Positions 1 through 8,914 of a stretch of 36,718 bases of DNA are shown here, in pieces. Positions within the stretch are counted from its first letter, which is position 1, and the number at the start of each line of letters is the position of its first letter. The DNA comes from a bacterium (GTDB lineage Bacteria; Patescibacteriota; Patescibacteriia; SG8-24): assembly GCA_023246225.1 (NCBI GenBank), contig JAHFIV010000005.1:1-36718 (forward strand), given 5' to 3'. A program made the position numbers and the translations under genes. The notes below the pieces were generated by a model. That model saw nothing but the letters and a program-made list of their open reading frames with translations, was not told the DNA's origin and did not search any database.

Positions 1-62
1 CTCTCGCACAGCAACACCCGCAGACCATACCTCGCTTCTCAACTGAACACTCCGTACTGTCG

Positions 63-102
63 CCGGCCCAGCACTCTCTTGCTTGGCCGGTTTATTTTTT
101 TA
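63..102 (+). terminator. Rho-independent terminator-like hairpin of a gene lying upstream of the window
   Basis: CCGGCC (63-68) ... GGCCGG (85-90) followed by TTTATTTTTTT. Confidence 0.6.
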
Positions 103-1425
103 GGGAACCTTCTCAAGAAGTGTGATCAGCTCGACGTGTGGTGAGTGGGGAAAAAGATCGAGTGCGGCAGATTTTGTGATGCGGTATTTTTTTCCGAGTG
201 CGGCGAAGTCGCGCGCGAAACTTTCGTGATTGCAGGAGACGTATAGAATGCGTTCTGGCGCGAGCGTGAGTAATGTTTCTGCAACTTTTGGATGCAGGCC
301 TGCGCGTGGTGGATCGATGATGACGGTATCTGCCTGCTCACCGCGCCACAGAAGATCCTCCGCTTTCGCAGCGATGAACGTTGCGTTTGTGACGCCGTTC
401 GCTGCGGCGTTTGCGCGTGCGAGCGTGATCGCGTCTGCATCGAGTTCAACACCGATGATTTTTTTTGCAGAACTTGCGAGGCAGATACCGAACAGTCCGA
501 CACCGCAGTACAGGTCGAGCAATGTTTCTGGTGGTCGGTCCGCGAGAAATTCGCGTGCGGTCGCGATGAGGCGGCCGGCCATCTCGGTGTTCGTTTGAAA
601 AAAACTGTTCACGGGAATCTGAAATGTTTTTCCATCAACGCGCTCTTCAAGAAGCGGTGCGCCGTGGAGTAACTCGAGCTCTGATGCGATGGAGAGATCG
701 GTGATCGTGGGGTTGATGCCGTGGTAGATCGTCGTTGCGAACGGCTGCAGCGACTTTATGAGCTGTTCACGATTTGGCAGCGCACCTGTTGACGTCACGA
801 TCATCACCATGCGCGTTCCCGAATTTTTTCCTTCGCGGATGACGAGGTAGCGCGCGTAGCCGGTATGCGTGCGGACGTTCCATGGCTCAAGGTTTTCTTC
901 ACGAAGATACGTGCGGAAAATTCGCATCACTTCGACCGATTCTGGTGAGAGGAGGTAACACGTGTCGAGATCGACATACGCGTTCCAGCGACCGGGTTCT
1001 TTGAGACCGAGTTCGCCGTTCGGGCCGATACCATAATCCATCCGATTACGATAATAGTAGAGTGACGGCGAGGGAATCACCGCGTCGATCGTTGCGTCGC
1101 TGGTGCATGACGCAAGACTTTTGTTGACAAGACTGCGTTTCATTTCGAGTTGCAGTGCGTAATCAAATTGCTGCCACGCGCATCCGCCGCAGCGTCCTGC
1201 GTACGGGCAGCGCGGGGTGACGCGAGCTGGGGATGGGGTGATCACGCGATCGATCTCCATCCTCACAACGCCTTGTTTGCGTGCGACCATGCGCGCCTCA
1301 ACCTCTTCTCCAGGAACCGCAAAAGGAACGCACACCTTTCGTGTGCCCACCGTCCCGCACCCTCGACCCTTTTTGTCGATGTCGGTAATCTTGAAGATGG
1401 CCTTATCACCAAATTTCATATTCAT
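100..1425 (-). CDS. 23S rRNA (uracil-5-)-methyltransferase RumA/RlmD-like (TRAM + Fe-S cysteines + SAM methyltransferase)
   Basis: Translation has N-terminal TRAM-like region, CPYAGRCGGCAWQQ cysteine cluster, LLDLYCGVGLFG SAM motif, IIDPPRAGLHP and YVSCNHESFARD. Start set at the internal Met (MNMKFGDKA) because the upstream extension is low quality. Confidence 0.93.
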   Translation of the reverse strand: MNMKFGDKAIFKITDIDKKGRGCGTVGTRKVCVPFAVPGEEVEARMVARKQGVVRMEIDRVITPSPARVTPRCPYAGRCGGCAWQQFDYALQLEMKRSLVNKSLASCTSDATIDAVIPSPSLYYYRNRMDYGIGPNGELGLKEPGRWNAYVDLDTCYLLSPESVEVMRIFRTYLREENLEPWNVRTHTGYARYLVIREGKNSGTRMVMIVTSTGALPNREQLIKSLQPFATTIYHGINPTITDLSIASELELLHGAPLLEERVDGKTFQIPVNSFFQTNTEMAGRLIATAREFLADRPPETLLDLYCGVGLFGICLASSAKKIIGVELDADAITLARANAAANGVTNATFIAAKAEDLLWRGEQADTVIIDPPRAGLHPKVAETLLTLAPERILYVSCNHESFARDFAALGKKYRITKSAALDLFPHSPHVELITLLEKVP

Positions 1426-1490
1426 GATAGTGTAGCGCCTTAGGTGTGTCCCGTCAACGCATGTGATTGTCATTCCGCCACCCACACTTC

Positions 1491-1590
1491 TGTCATTCCG
1501 GGCCGTGACCCGGAATCCAGAAAAAAAGCAAAACAACATCCGTTTGGCATTTTAATTTTTCTGGATTCCGGCTCGGAGGCCGGAATGACA
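1491..1590. repeat. Two-armed REP/BIME-like inverted repeat, copy R1
   Basis: TGTCATTCCGGGCCGTGACCCGGAATCCAGAAA ... TTTCTGGATTCCGGCTCGGAGGCCGGAATGACA. Confidence 0.9.
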
Positions 1591-1616
1591 AAGAAGAAAT
1601 GTGAGATTGAATTTGC

Positions 1617-2120
1617 ATGCAAGTTGTTCTCATCCTCGATAACATTCGCAGTTTGTATAACGTCGGTTCGATGTTTCGCACGGCCGATGGTTTTGGTGTG
1701 GAGAAAATTTTTCTCTGCGGAATCACCGGCACGCCAGCGCAGAACGGTTTAAAAAAAGTTGCGCTCGGCGCGGAGCACACGGTGCCGTGGGAACATGCAC
1801 GACACACATGGCGCGTGGTCGAAAAATTGCAGCGCGAAGGATATGACGTCGTTGGACTGGAACGCACTAATGGCGCGATGAAGATCGGGAAATTTCATCC
1901 GTCAAAAAAAATTGCGCTCGTCCTCGGCAACGAAGTGCGTGGACTCACACCAGCGTTACAAAAACGTCTCGACGCTACACTCGAAATTCCAATGGTCGGT
2001 AAAAAAGAATCGTTCAACGTCGCGGTCGCGTGCGGCATCGCGTTGTATGCATTGACCACCTCTGTCATTCCGGCCTCCCCTTTGTCATTCCGGCCCCCGA
2101 GCCGGAATCCAGAAAACTAA
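1617..2120 (+). CDS. TrmH/SpoU-family RNA 2'-O-methyltransferase
   Basis: LDNIRSLYNVGSMFRTADGFG, LVLGNEVRGL, LEIPMVGKKESFNVAVACGIALY are SPOUT/TrmH motifs. The last ~20 residues come from repeat R2. Confidence 0.92.
   Translation: MQVVLILDNIRSLYNVGSMFRTADGFGVEKIFLCGITGTPAQNGLKKVALGAEHTVPWEHARHTWRVVEKLQREGYDVVGLERTNGAMKIGKFHPSKKIALVLGNEVRGLTPALQKRLDATLEIPMVGKKESFNVAVACGIALYALTTSVIPASPLSFRPPSRNPEN
2063..2117. repeat. Partial copy R2 of the GTCATTCCGG repeat, inside the 3' end of the trmH-like ORF
   Basis: TGTCATTCCGGCC...TGTCATTCCGGCCCCCGAGCCGGAATCCAGAAAAC. Confidence 0.85.
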
Positions 2121-2152
2121 AAACGACGACCGCAGAGTTGCGGCCGTCGTTG
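2119..2152 (-). terminator. Rho-independent terminator of the minus-strand ORF 2169-2513
   Basis: Minus strand reads AACGACGGCCGCAACTCTGCGGTCGTCGTTTTTAGTTTTCT. Confidence 0.75.
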
Positions 2153-2168
2153 GGTTGGGAGCGTTGGG

Positions 2169-2513
2169 TCAGGTGATGGAGGGGACCTGGCCGAGCACGA
2201 GGAGCTTGCAGCCCTCGAGAAGTGAGGCAGCGACCATCCGTGAGACCACTGGCCGATAAGAACGAATTGCGTCGATCGCCTTGATGTACGTGGATCTCGT
2301 ATCATCTCCGCAGACGAACGTGCCGCATGGAAACTTGGGGAGAAAGATCAGGTCGTACACTGAGGCGTGGCCGGCGAGCCTGGTGTCCTTGAGATGTCCA
2401 CCGAGCTTCCGCGCAGCTTCCTCGAGGGTGTCGGCGTTCACCTGGCAGAGCTGTCTCTGGAAGTCTTGACCGTTGACGTTGTGATCGATACCGACGAGTG
2501 AAAACGTTTGCAT
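2169..2513 (-). CDS. Hypothetical protein, 114 aa
   Basis: Complete ORF with its own promoter-like sequence upstream and strong terminator downstream. Confidence 0.75.
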   Translation of the reverse strand: MQTFSLVGIDHNVNGQDFQRQLCQVNADTLEEAARKLGGHLKDTRLAGHASVYDLIFLPKFPCGTFVCGDDTRSTYIKAIDAIRSYRPVVSRMVAASLLEGCKLLVLGQVPSIT

Positions 2514-2578
2514 GAGACCCTCTTCGTTGTGGCGTTGTGGTTGATGCGGTCCGCCTTATTCAGGCGTAAAGCTTTCTT

Positions 2579-2607
2579 AAGTTATCCGGAGAAGGGTATT
2601 TTGTCAA
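2579..2607 (-). promoter_or_regulatory. Sigma70-like promoter for ORF 2169-2513
   Basis: Minus strand TTGACA (2602-2607), 17-nt spacer, TAACTT (2579-2584). Confidence 0.55.
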
Positions 2608-2759
2608 TCATATTTTCTAAGAATTTTTTTTGAGTAAATTTGTGTCGAATCTTGACGTTCCTGCTTATTTTTATTACATTTGACCGTCGTGTGTCGTAGG
2701 AGAAACAGCCTTAATCCCTTCCCTCTGAACCCCTCACTCTGCTACGCTGTGAGCGACAT

Positions 2760-3497
2760 ATGCTTTCCATCATCATTCCCGCCTATAACGAAGAAGAATA
2801 CCTCCCTTTTTTGCTCCGCTCGATTCAGGGGCAAACATATAAGGACTACGAGGTGATCGTGGCGGATGCTGCGTCCACCGACACAACCCGCGAAGTTGCG
2901 GCGAGTTTTGGTGCGCGAGTCGTTGCGGGTGGCAAAGTAGCCGTCGGTCGCAATAACGGCGCGGCGGCAGCGAAAGGGGAGAACCTTCTTTTTCTCGATG
3001 CCGATGTCGTTCTTCCCGATCCGTGGTTTTTACAGATTACGATCGCAGAATTTGAAAAGCGTGGACTCGGCGCGGCAGCGTGCAAGATCGATCCGCTCTC
3101 CGATAAAAAAATCGATAAAGTGTTTCACGAGGTGTTCAATTATTTCATGCTCGTCACGCAAGCGACAGTGCCGCACGCGCCAGGATCGTGTATTTTTGTA
3201 AAAAAATCTGTGCACGAAAAATTGCACGGTTTCGATCCGGAGATCACTCTCGCGGAGGATCATGATTACGTGAACCGTGCAGGAAAAATCGCAAAGTTCG
3301 GTGTACTCAAAACGTCAAAAATTCCAGTGTCGGTGCGCAGGTTCGATCGTGACGGTCGATTGAACATCATGATTAAATATTTGCTCTGCGAACTTCATCT
3401 GCGTACGCGCGGAAAAGTCACTTCGGATATTTTTAAATACACCTTCGGATACGATAAAAAGCCGACCGCTTCTCGCGATACGGGGAAAAAGAAATAA
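2760..3497 (+). CDS. Family 2 glycosyltransferase
   Basis: LSIIIPAYNEEEYLPFLLRSIQGQTYKDYEVIVADAASTDTT and LFLDADVVLP, typical GT-A fold motifs. Confidence 0.9.
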   Translation: MLSIIIPAYNEEEYLPFLLRSIQGQTYKDYEVIVADAASTDTTREVAASFGARVVAGGKVAVGRNNGAAAAKGENLLFLDADVVLPDPWFLQITIAEFEKRGLGAAACKIDPLSDKKIDKVFHEVFNYFMLVTQATVPHAPGSCIFVKKSVHEKLHGFDPEITLAEDHDYVNRAGKIAKFGVLKTSKIPVSVRRFDRDGRLNIMIKYLLCELHLRTRGKVTSDIFKYTFGYDKKPTASRDTGKKK

Positions 3498-3498
3498 C

Positions 3499-3834
3499 AT
3501 GGTGCGGATACTGCTCGGAAAAGTTGAAGAGGTGACGCCTGGTCACGGAAAAACATTCATCGTGCAAGGGAAACGGATCATCGTAGCGAACATGAAAGGC
3601 ACTCTTGTCGCCTACGAAAATTTTTGTCCGCACATGGGTGGTATGGTTCGGTATGATGGTGAAAAGAAAATGACCTGCGGATGGCACGGTGCACAATTCC
3701 AAGCGGCGACCGGAGAAAATATTGCTGGTGCGGATGGTCAAAAATTGAAACCGATGACCGTGGTTGTCGACGGCGAGAATCTTTACTGGGAAAAAAGCGA
3801 GGAAAAATCTCCTTGGGCTGACGACTTCTCATAA
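3499..3834 (+). CDS. Rieske [2Fe-2S] domain protein (ferredoxin type)
   Basis: CPHMGG ... CGWHGAQF Rieske ligand motifs. Confidence 0.9.
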   Translation: MVRILLGKVEEVTPGHGKTFIVQGKRIIVANMKGTLVAYENFCPHMGGMVRYDGEKKMTCGWHGAQFQAATGENIAGADGQKLKPMTVVVDGENLYWEKSEEKSPWADDFS

Positions 3835-3860
3835 ATTTTTCGCTATACTTTTTATATACT

Positions 3861-5174
3861 ATGGCGGGGAGGAATTTTTTAATGCGAGCAAAATTATTGA
3901 AAGCTGCGCCGATCGTTCCTGAAGGGAGCGATGATGAGATTGTGCACGCGATCGACGGGGCCACACCGCGTGATAAACGTCGTTTTTTTCGCGCACTGTC
4001 GTCTGCTCGTCGGGGTGCGATAATCGAGAAACTTTCCGAATATTCGCAAGAGAGTATTTTTCCTGCACTTTCGCTCGATGAACTTCGTGCAATGATCGAT
4101 GGTGTTGAATCAGACGACGCGGTCGACATCATTCAAATGCTTCCGGAGTCGCAGCGCACGAAATTGCTCACCGATCTTCGTCGATCTGATCCGCACGGGC
4201 TACTCCCGCTGCTTGTCTTCGGCGAAGAGACCGCTGGCGGTCTCATGAAAACAGAATTTCTTCACCTGCATGCAACGCTCAGTGTCGATGAGGCGCGACA
4301 TGCGCTCGCAAAGGAATCAGGAAACCGCACGAAATCGCATCTTTTGTATATTATCGATGATCAAGGGGCGCTCGTAGGAACACTCACGCTCGTGCGATTG
4401 ATCCAAGCAGCACCGAACGCATCTCTTCGAGAAGTGATGACCACGACGTACCCGAGCGTTGCGCCGACGATTGATCAAGAACAAGTCGCGCAGCTTTTCG
4501 ATGAACAGAACGCGATCGAAATTCCCGTCGTTGGTTTGCGAGGAAAAGTGCTCGGCGTGATTACGGCCGACGATATTTTCGAGGTCATGGAAAAAGAGTA
4601 CGCGGAAGATATTTCGCGTCTCGTCGGTGTACATGAGGACGATCGTATCACCGATCCGGTGCATCTCACCGTGCGACGTCGACTTCCGTGGCTGATTGTG
4701 AATCTTGCAACGGCGATTCTTGCGGCGTGGGTGGTGACCTTGTTTCAAGGTACGATTCAACGCGTGGTGATTCTTGCGGCGTACATGCCGATCATTGCGG
4801 GGATGGGTGGCAACGCCGCAACGCAAACACTCGGTGTCGTGATTCGTGCGATCGCACTCGGTGAACTTGACCATATCAACACAGCCCGTGCGATCATTAA
4901 AGAAGTACTTGCGGGCACGCTGAACGGATTTGTGAACGGCGTCATCATGGGCGCGATCGCGTATGCATGGTCGGGGAATTTTCATCTCGCGCTCGTGATT
5001 CTTGCGGCGATGACCGTCAATCTTTTCATCGCCGGGCTCGGCGGCGTCGCGATTCCTATAACAATGAAGGCGTTTCGCATCGATCCCGCGCTCGCGTCGA
5101 CGGTGTTTGTGACGACGCTCACCGACTGCTGTGGATTTTTTGTGTTTCTCGGTCTCGCGAGCCTAATGTTATAA
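3861..5174 (+). CDS. mgtE: MgtE-family magnesium transporter (N domain, CBS domains, C-terminal TM domain)
   Basis: PESQRTKLL region, CBS-like repeats, MPIIAGMGGNAATQTLGVVIRAIALGE characteristic of the MgtE pore. Confidence 0.93.
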   Translation: MAGRNFLMRAKLLKAAPIVPEGSDDEIVHAIDGATPRDKRRFFRALSSARRGAIIEKLSEYSQESIFPALSLDELRAMIDGVESDDAVDIIQMLPESQRTKLLTDLRRSDPHGLLPLLVFGEETAGGLMKTEFLHLHATLSVDEARHALAKESGNRTKSHLLYIIDDQGALVGTLTLVRLIQAAPNASLREVMTTTYPSVAPTIDQEQVAQLFDEQNAIEIPVVGLRGKVLGVITADDIFEVMEKEYAEDISRLVGVHEDDRITDPVHLTVRRRLPWLIVNLATAILAAWVVTLFQGTIQRVVILAAYMPIIAGMGGNAATQTLGVVIRAIALGELDHINTARAIIKEVLAGTLNGFVNGVIMGAIAYAWSGNFHLALVILAAMTVNLFIAGLGGVAIPITMKAFRIDPALASTVFVTTLTDCCGFFVFLGLASLML

Positions 5175-5185
5175 GAACTGAGTTC

Positions 5186-5224
5186 GGTGCCTGGCACCAA
5201 AAGGGCATTTGGTGCCAGGCACCA
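5186..5224. repeat. Paired palindromes GGTGCCTGGCACC / GGTGCCAGGCACC forming a larger inverted repeat
   Basis: GGTGCCTGGCACCAAAAGGGCATTTGGTGCCAGGCACC, intergenic after mgtE. Confidence 0.8.
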
Positions 5225-5310
5225 AAGTGACAAAAAGTGCCACCCTTTGAATTTGTGCTTGGCATCGAACCTTGCGTCTCTGTTTATCGCGCCTTATACT
5301 TCAGGCTCTT

Positions 5311-6966
5311 ATGTTCAAGGCACTTTTGGAGAAGCTGTTCCGCAAAGAATCCACCTCCATTCGCTCGGCGGCGTTGCTTTTGGCTAGCGCGACGCTTGCG
5401 AGTCGATTCGTGGGGATCGTGCGTGATCGGCTGCTCTCTGGCACGTTCGGCGCCGGCACCGAACTCGACGCGTACTACGCGGCGTTTCGTACACCTGACT
5501 TCATCTACAATTTGTTCGTCCTCGGTGCGATCACTGCAGGATTTATTCCGGTGTTCGCTGCGGTGTTCGCGAAAGGTCGCGAAGCAGAGGATGGTGTCGG
5601 CGAAGAGGGTTCGACCCTCGCGTCAGCGCTCATGACCGTTCTCGGCGTGACACTCGTCGCGCTTTCCACGATCGGCATATTCGCCGCGCCATTTTTAGTC
5701 ACGCTTCTCACGCCGGGATTTTCAGAACCAGAGCGCGCGCTCACCGTTTCGCTTACTCGCGTGATGTTTTTTTCGCCGGTGTTTCTCGGTCTCTCGAGCG
5801 TGCTCGGTGGCATTTTGCAAACCAAGCGGCGTTTTTTTATCTACGCGCTCGCGCCGGTGATGTACAACGTCGGCATTATTACCGGCATCGTTTTCCTTGC
5901 ACCGACACTCGGTATTCGTGGCGTCGCTTATGGCGTGGTCCTCGGTGCGTTCGCACATTTTCTCGTGCAAGCGTTCGCGTGTCGCGCGATCGGATTTCGT
6001 TTTCATTTTTTGTGGAAGCCTGGGCATGAAGGCGTGGTTACGATCGCGAAACATTCTGTGCCACGGATCGCCAGTCTCGCGGTGAGCCAAGTGAACCTGT
6101 TTATTCTCACCGGCCTTGCGTCAACGCTCGGCGCAGGTGGGATCGCAGTGTTCAATCTTGCAAATAATCTTCAAAATTTTCCCGTAGGAATTCTCGGTGT
6201 CTCCTTTGCGGTTGCGGCGTTTCCGATAATTTCTGATCTCGCAGCACGTGAGAAAAAAGATGAACTTGTCGCGCAGTTTAGTCGCACTGTGCGCACTGTG
6301 TTGTTTTTGATCATTCCTGCGACAGTGGCGTTTTTGTTGCTTCGCGCGCAAATCATTCGCGTGATCCTCGGCACCGGTCGTTTCGATTGGGGTGACACGA
6401 TCAGTACCGCAAACACACTCGCATTTTTTACACTCTCACTTTTCGCGCAGGCGTTGTATCCTTTAGTTGTTCGCGTATTTTTCGCTCTCCAAGATATGAA
6501 GACACCGCTCCTCACCGCAGTGTTTGCGGTAGTTGTTGAGCGTCTTCTCGCATGGCAGTTTCTCGTGCACGGCATGGGAACACCTGGTCTCGCGCTCGCA
6601 TTTTCTTTAGGAAGCATTCTCGATCTCGCATTACTCTGGTGTTTTCTTCGTCATCGCATCGGTGATCTCGGTGAACGACGAATTTTCCGAGCGCTTGCGC
6701 AGATGAGCGGCGCTGGTCTTCTTATGGCGTTTGTGATTCAAATGATGAAATCGGTGCTTGCGAGTGTGGTCAATATGCAAACCGGTGTCGGCATTTTTAC
6801 GCAAGGATTCGTTGCGGGCATCGCGGGTATCGCAACATATCTCGCGGTGGCGTATGTTATCGGTAGTGAGGAAGCGAAAGAGGTGATGGCGCTCTACGCA
6901 AAAAAAGTTTCTGGGGTTCGCCAGATGAACGTAGTGCAGGAAGAAGAAACTTTGAACGTTGAGTAG
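5311..6966 (+). CDS. murJ: Lipid II flippase MurJ/MviN-like
   Basis: FVGIVRDRLLSGTFGAGTELDAYYAAFRTPDFIYNLFVLGAITAGFIPVF, polytopic membrane protein. Start set at the internal ATG 5311. Confidence 0.93.
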   Translation: MFKALLEKLFRKESTSIRSAALLLASATLASRFVGIVRDRLLSGTFGAGTELDAYYAAFRTPDFIYNLFVLGAITAGFIPVFAAVFAKGREAEDGVGEEGSTLASALMTVLGVTLVALSTIGIFAAPFLVTLLTPGFSEPERALTVSLTRVMFFSPVFLGLSSVLGGILQTKRRFFIYALAPVMYNVGIITGIVFLAPTLGIRGVAYGVVLGAFAHFLVQAFACRAIGFRFHFLWKPGHEGVVTIAKHSVPRIASLAVSQVNLFILTGLASTLGAGGIAVFNLANNLQNFPVGILGVSFAVAAFPIISDLAAREKKDELVAQFSRTVRTVLFLIIPATVAFLLLRAQIIRVILGTGRFDWGDTISTANTLAFFTLSLFAQALYPLVVRVFFALQDMKTPLLTAVFAVVVERLLAWQFLVHGMGTPGLALAFSLGSILDLALLWCFLRHRIGDLGERRIFRALAQMSGAGLLMAFVIQMMKSVLASVVNMQTGVGIFTQGFVAGIAGIATYLAVAYVIGSEEAKEVMALYAKKVSGVRQMNVVQEEETLNVE

Positions 6967-6980
6967 AGGAGCCTATCCAT

Positions 6981-8792
6981 ATGGAAATGTCCCGGTACAG
7001 AAATTTCTGCATCATCGCGCACATCGATCACGGCAAGTCCACACTTGCCGATCGTTTGCTTGAAACGACCGGCGCGATTGCGAAGCGTGACATGCGCGAT
7101 CAGCTGCTCGACACGATGGATCTCGAACGCGAGCGCGGGATCACGATCAAGCTGCAGCCGGTGCGCATGCCGTATCGCGCGAAGGATGGTAGCGACTACG
7201 TGCTCAATCTCATCGACACGCCGGGTCACGTCGACTTCACCTATGAAGTTTCACGTTCACTCGCGGCGGTTGAAGGCGCGGTTCTTCTTGTCGATGCGAC
7301 GCAGGGTGTGCAAGCGCAGACACTTGGAAATCTTTATCTTGCAATCGAACAAAATCTCACGATCATTCCGGTCGTGAATAAAATAGATCTTCCGAGTGCG
7401 GAGCCAGAGCGTGTGCGTGATGAAATCGTGCATCTGCTCGGCTGCGCACCAGAAGATGTGCTGTACGCGTCCGGTCGCACCGGCGCCGGCGTCTCAGAAA
7501 TTCTCGAGGCGGTCGTTGCGCGCGTGCCGCCGCCGACCGGCGATCCGAACGGACCGCTCCGTGCGCTCGTTTTTGATTCGACGTACGACACCTATAAAGG
7601 AGTCGTTGCGTTCGTGCGCGTGTTCGATGGTTCTGCGGCGCGTGATGAAGTCATGAAACTCGCAGCGACTGCCGTGAAAAGTGAGATCATCGAGGTCGGT
7701 TACTTCACGCCAAAATTAAAAACGGCCGATCGGATCGGTGCCGGTGAAATCGGGTACATCGTCGGTGGTCTTAAGCAGATCGATTCGTGTCGAGTTGGTG
7801 ACACGATCACTGTTTCTGATTTTAAAGAGCGCGGCGTGATACCGCTCGACGGTTACAAAGACATCATGCCGATGGTGTACGCCGGCATTTTTCCAAAAGA
7901 AGGCGATGCGTTTGAACGGTTACGTGACGCGATGCTCAAACTCAAACTGAGCGATGCGTCACTTGCGTTCGAGCCAGAGCATTCTTCTGCGCTCGGCTTT
8001 GGATTCCGCTGCGGGTTTCTTGGGTTGCTGCATCTCGAGATTGTGCAAGAGCGCATCCGCCGTGAACATAACCTCGAGCTCGTGGTGACCTCGCCGTCGG
8101 TTGCATATAAAGTAAAGAAGACCGATGGCGCGATGATCGACGCAAAAAGTCCGGCGGATTTGCCCGACCCGTCGACGATTTCGTACGTCGAGGAACCGTG
8201 GGTGAAGGCCGACATCGTGTCGCCGCGCGAATATCTCGGCAACATCATGGCACTCGTGCAGGATAAGCGCGGGACGTATCGCGACACTGAGTTTCTTGCG
8301 GCGTCATCGGGCGAAGGTCGTGTGATTTTACATTATGAAATTCCGCTCGCGTCGATCCTTGTGGATTTTTATGATAAATTGAAAAGCGTATCGTCAGGAT
8401 ACGCATCGCTTAACTACGAATTTTCAGGATATCGCCAGGCCGACGTGGTGCGCATGGACATTCTCGTTGCGGATGAACCGGCAGAAGCGCTCGCGTCGAT
8501 CGTGTATCGCGACGCCGCTGCGCGCGAAGGACGACGCATCGTTGAAAAGTTGAAAGACGCGATCCCACGCCAACAATTCGAGGTGAAAATCCAAGCATCG
8601 ATCGGCGCGAAAATTGTCGCTTCTGAACGGATCAAGGCGTATCGCAAAGACGTCTCCGATATTTCTGGCGGCGACTGGACACGCAAAATGAAATTGCTCG
8701 AGAAACAGAAGAAGGGTAAGAAGCGTATGGCGGGCAAAGGCCGCGTCGACATTCCCCCAGAGGCGTATCTTGCAGTATTGAAACGAGATTAG
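6981..8792 (+). CDS. lepA: Elongation factor 4 (LepA)
   Basis: RNFCIIAHIDHGKSTLADRLLE, DTPGHVDF, C-terminal LepA signature RKMKLLEKQKKGKKRMAGKGRVDIPPEAYLAVLK. Confidence 0.98.
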   Translation: MEMSRYRNFCIIAHIDHGKSTLADRLLETTGAIAKRDMRDQLLDTMDLERERGITIKLQPVRMPYRAKDGSDYVLNLIDTPGHVDFTYEVSRSLAAVEGAVLLVDATQGVQAQTLGNLYLAIEQNLTIIPVVNKIDLPSAEPERVRDEIVHLLGCAPEDVLYASGRTGAGVSEILEAVVARVPPPTGDPNGPLRALVFDSTYDTYKGVVAFVRVFDGSAARDEVMKLAATAVKSEIIEVGYFTPKLKTADRIGAGEIGYIVGGLKQIDSCRVGDTITVSDFKERGVIPLDGYKDIMPMVYAGIFPKEGDAFERLRDAMLKLKLSDASLAFEPEHSSALGFGFRCGFLGLLHLEIVQERIRREHNLELVVTSPSVAYKVKKTDGAMIDAKSPADLPDPSTISYVEEPWVKADIVSPREYLGNIMALVQDKRGTYRDTEFLAASSGEGRVILHYEIPLASILVDFYDKLKSVSSGYASLNYEFSGYRQADVVRMDILVADEPAEALASIVYRDAAAREGRRIVEKLKDAIPRQQFEVKIQASIGAKIVASERIKAYRKDVSDISGGDWTRKMKLLEKQKKGKKRMAGKGRVDIPPEAYLAVLKRD

Positions 8793-8793
8793 T

Positions 8794-8913
8794 ATGGAAA
8801 AGAAGAAATTTAAACTTCGTCGGAGACACGTGAAAAAAATATTCGCAGTCACCCTTTACGCATTTGTTGCGATCGTTACTGTTATCGGTATCGCCGCGCC
8901 GGCATTACGATAA
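8794..8913 (+). CDS. Small single-TM protein, 39 aa (MEKKKFKLRRRHVKKIFAVTLYAFVAIVTVIGIAAPALR)
   Basis: Complete ORF between lepA stop and recJ start, basic N-terminus then hydrophobic helix; not in the ORF track. Confidence 0.5.
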   Translation: MEKKKFKLRRRHVKKIFAVTLYAFVAIVTVIGIAAPALR

Positions 8914-8914
8914 T

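Noticed and set aside
1444-1752. 102-aa plus-strand ORF
   Set aside because: Mostly translation of repeat R1 (VIPGRDPESRK) and out of frame with the trmH-like gene.
4317-4985. 222-aa minus-strand ORF
   Set aside because: Antisense of mgtE; His/Arg-rich shadow ORF typical of this codon usage.
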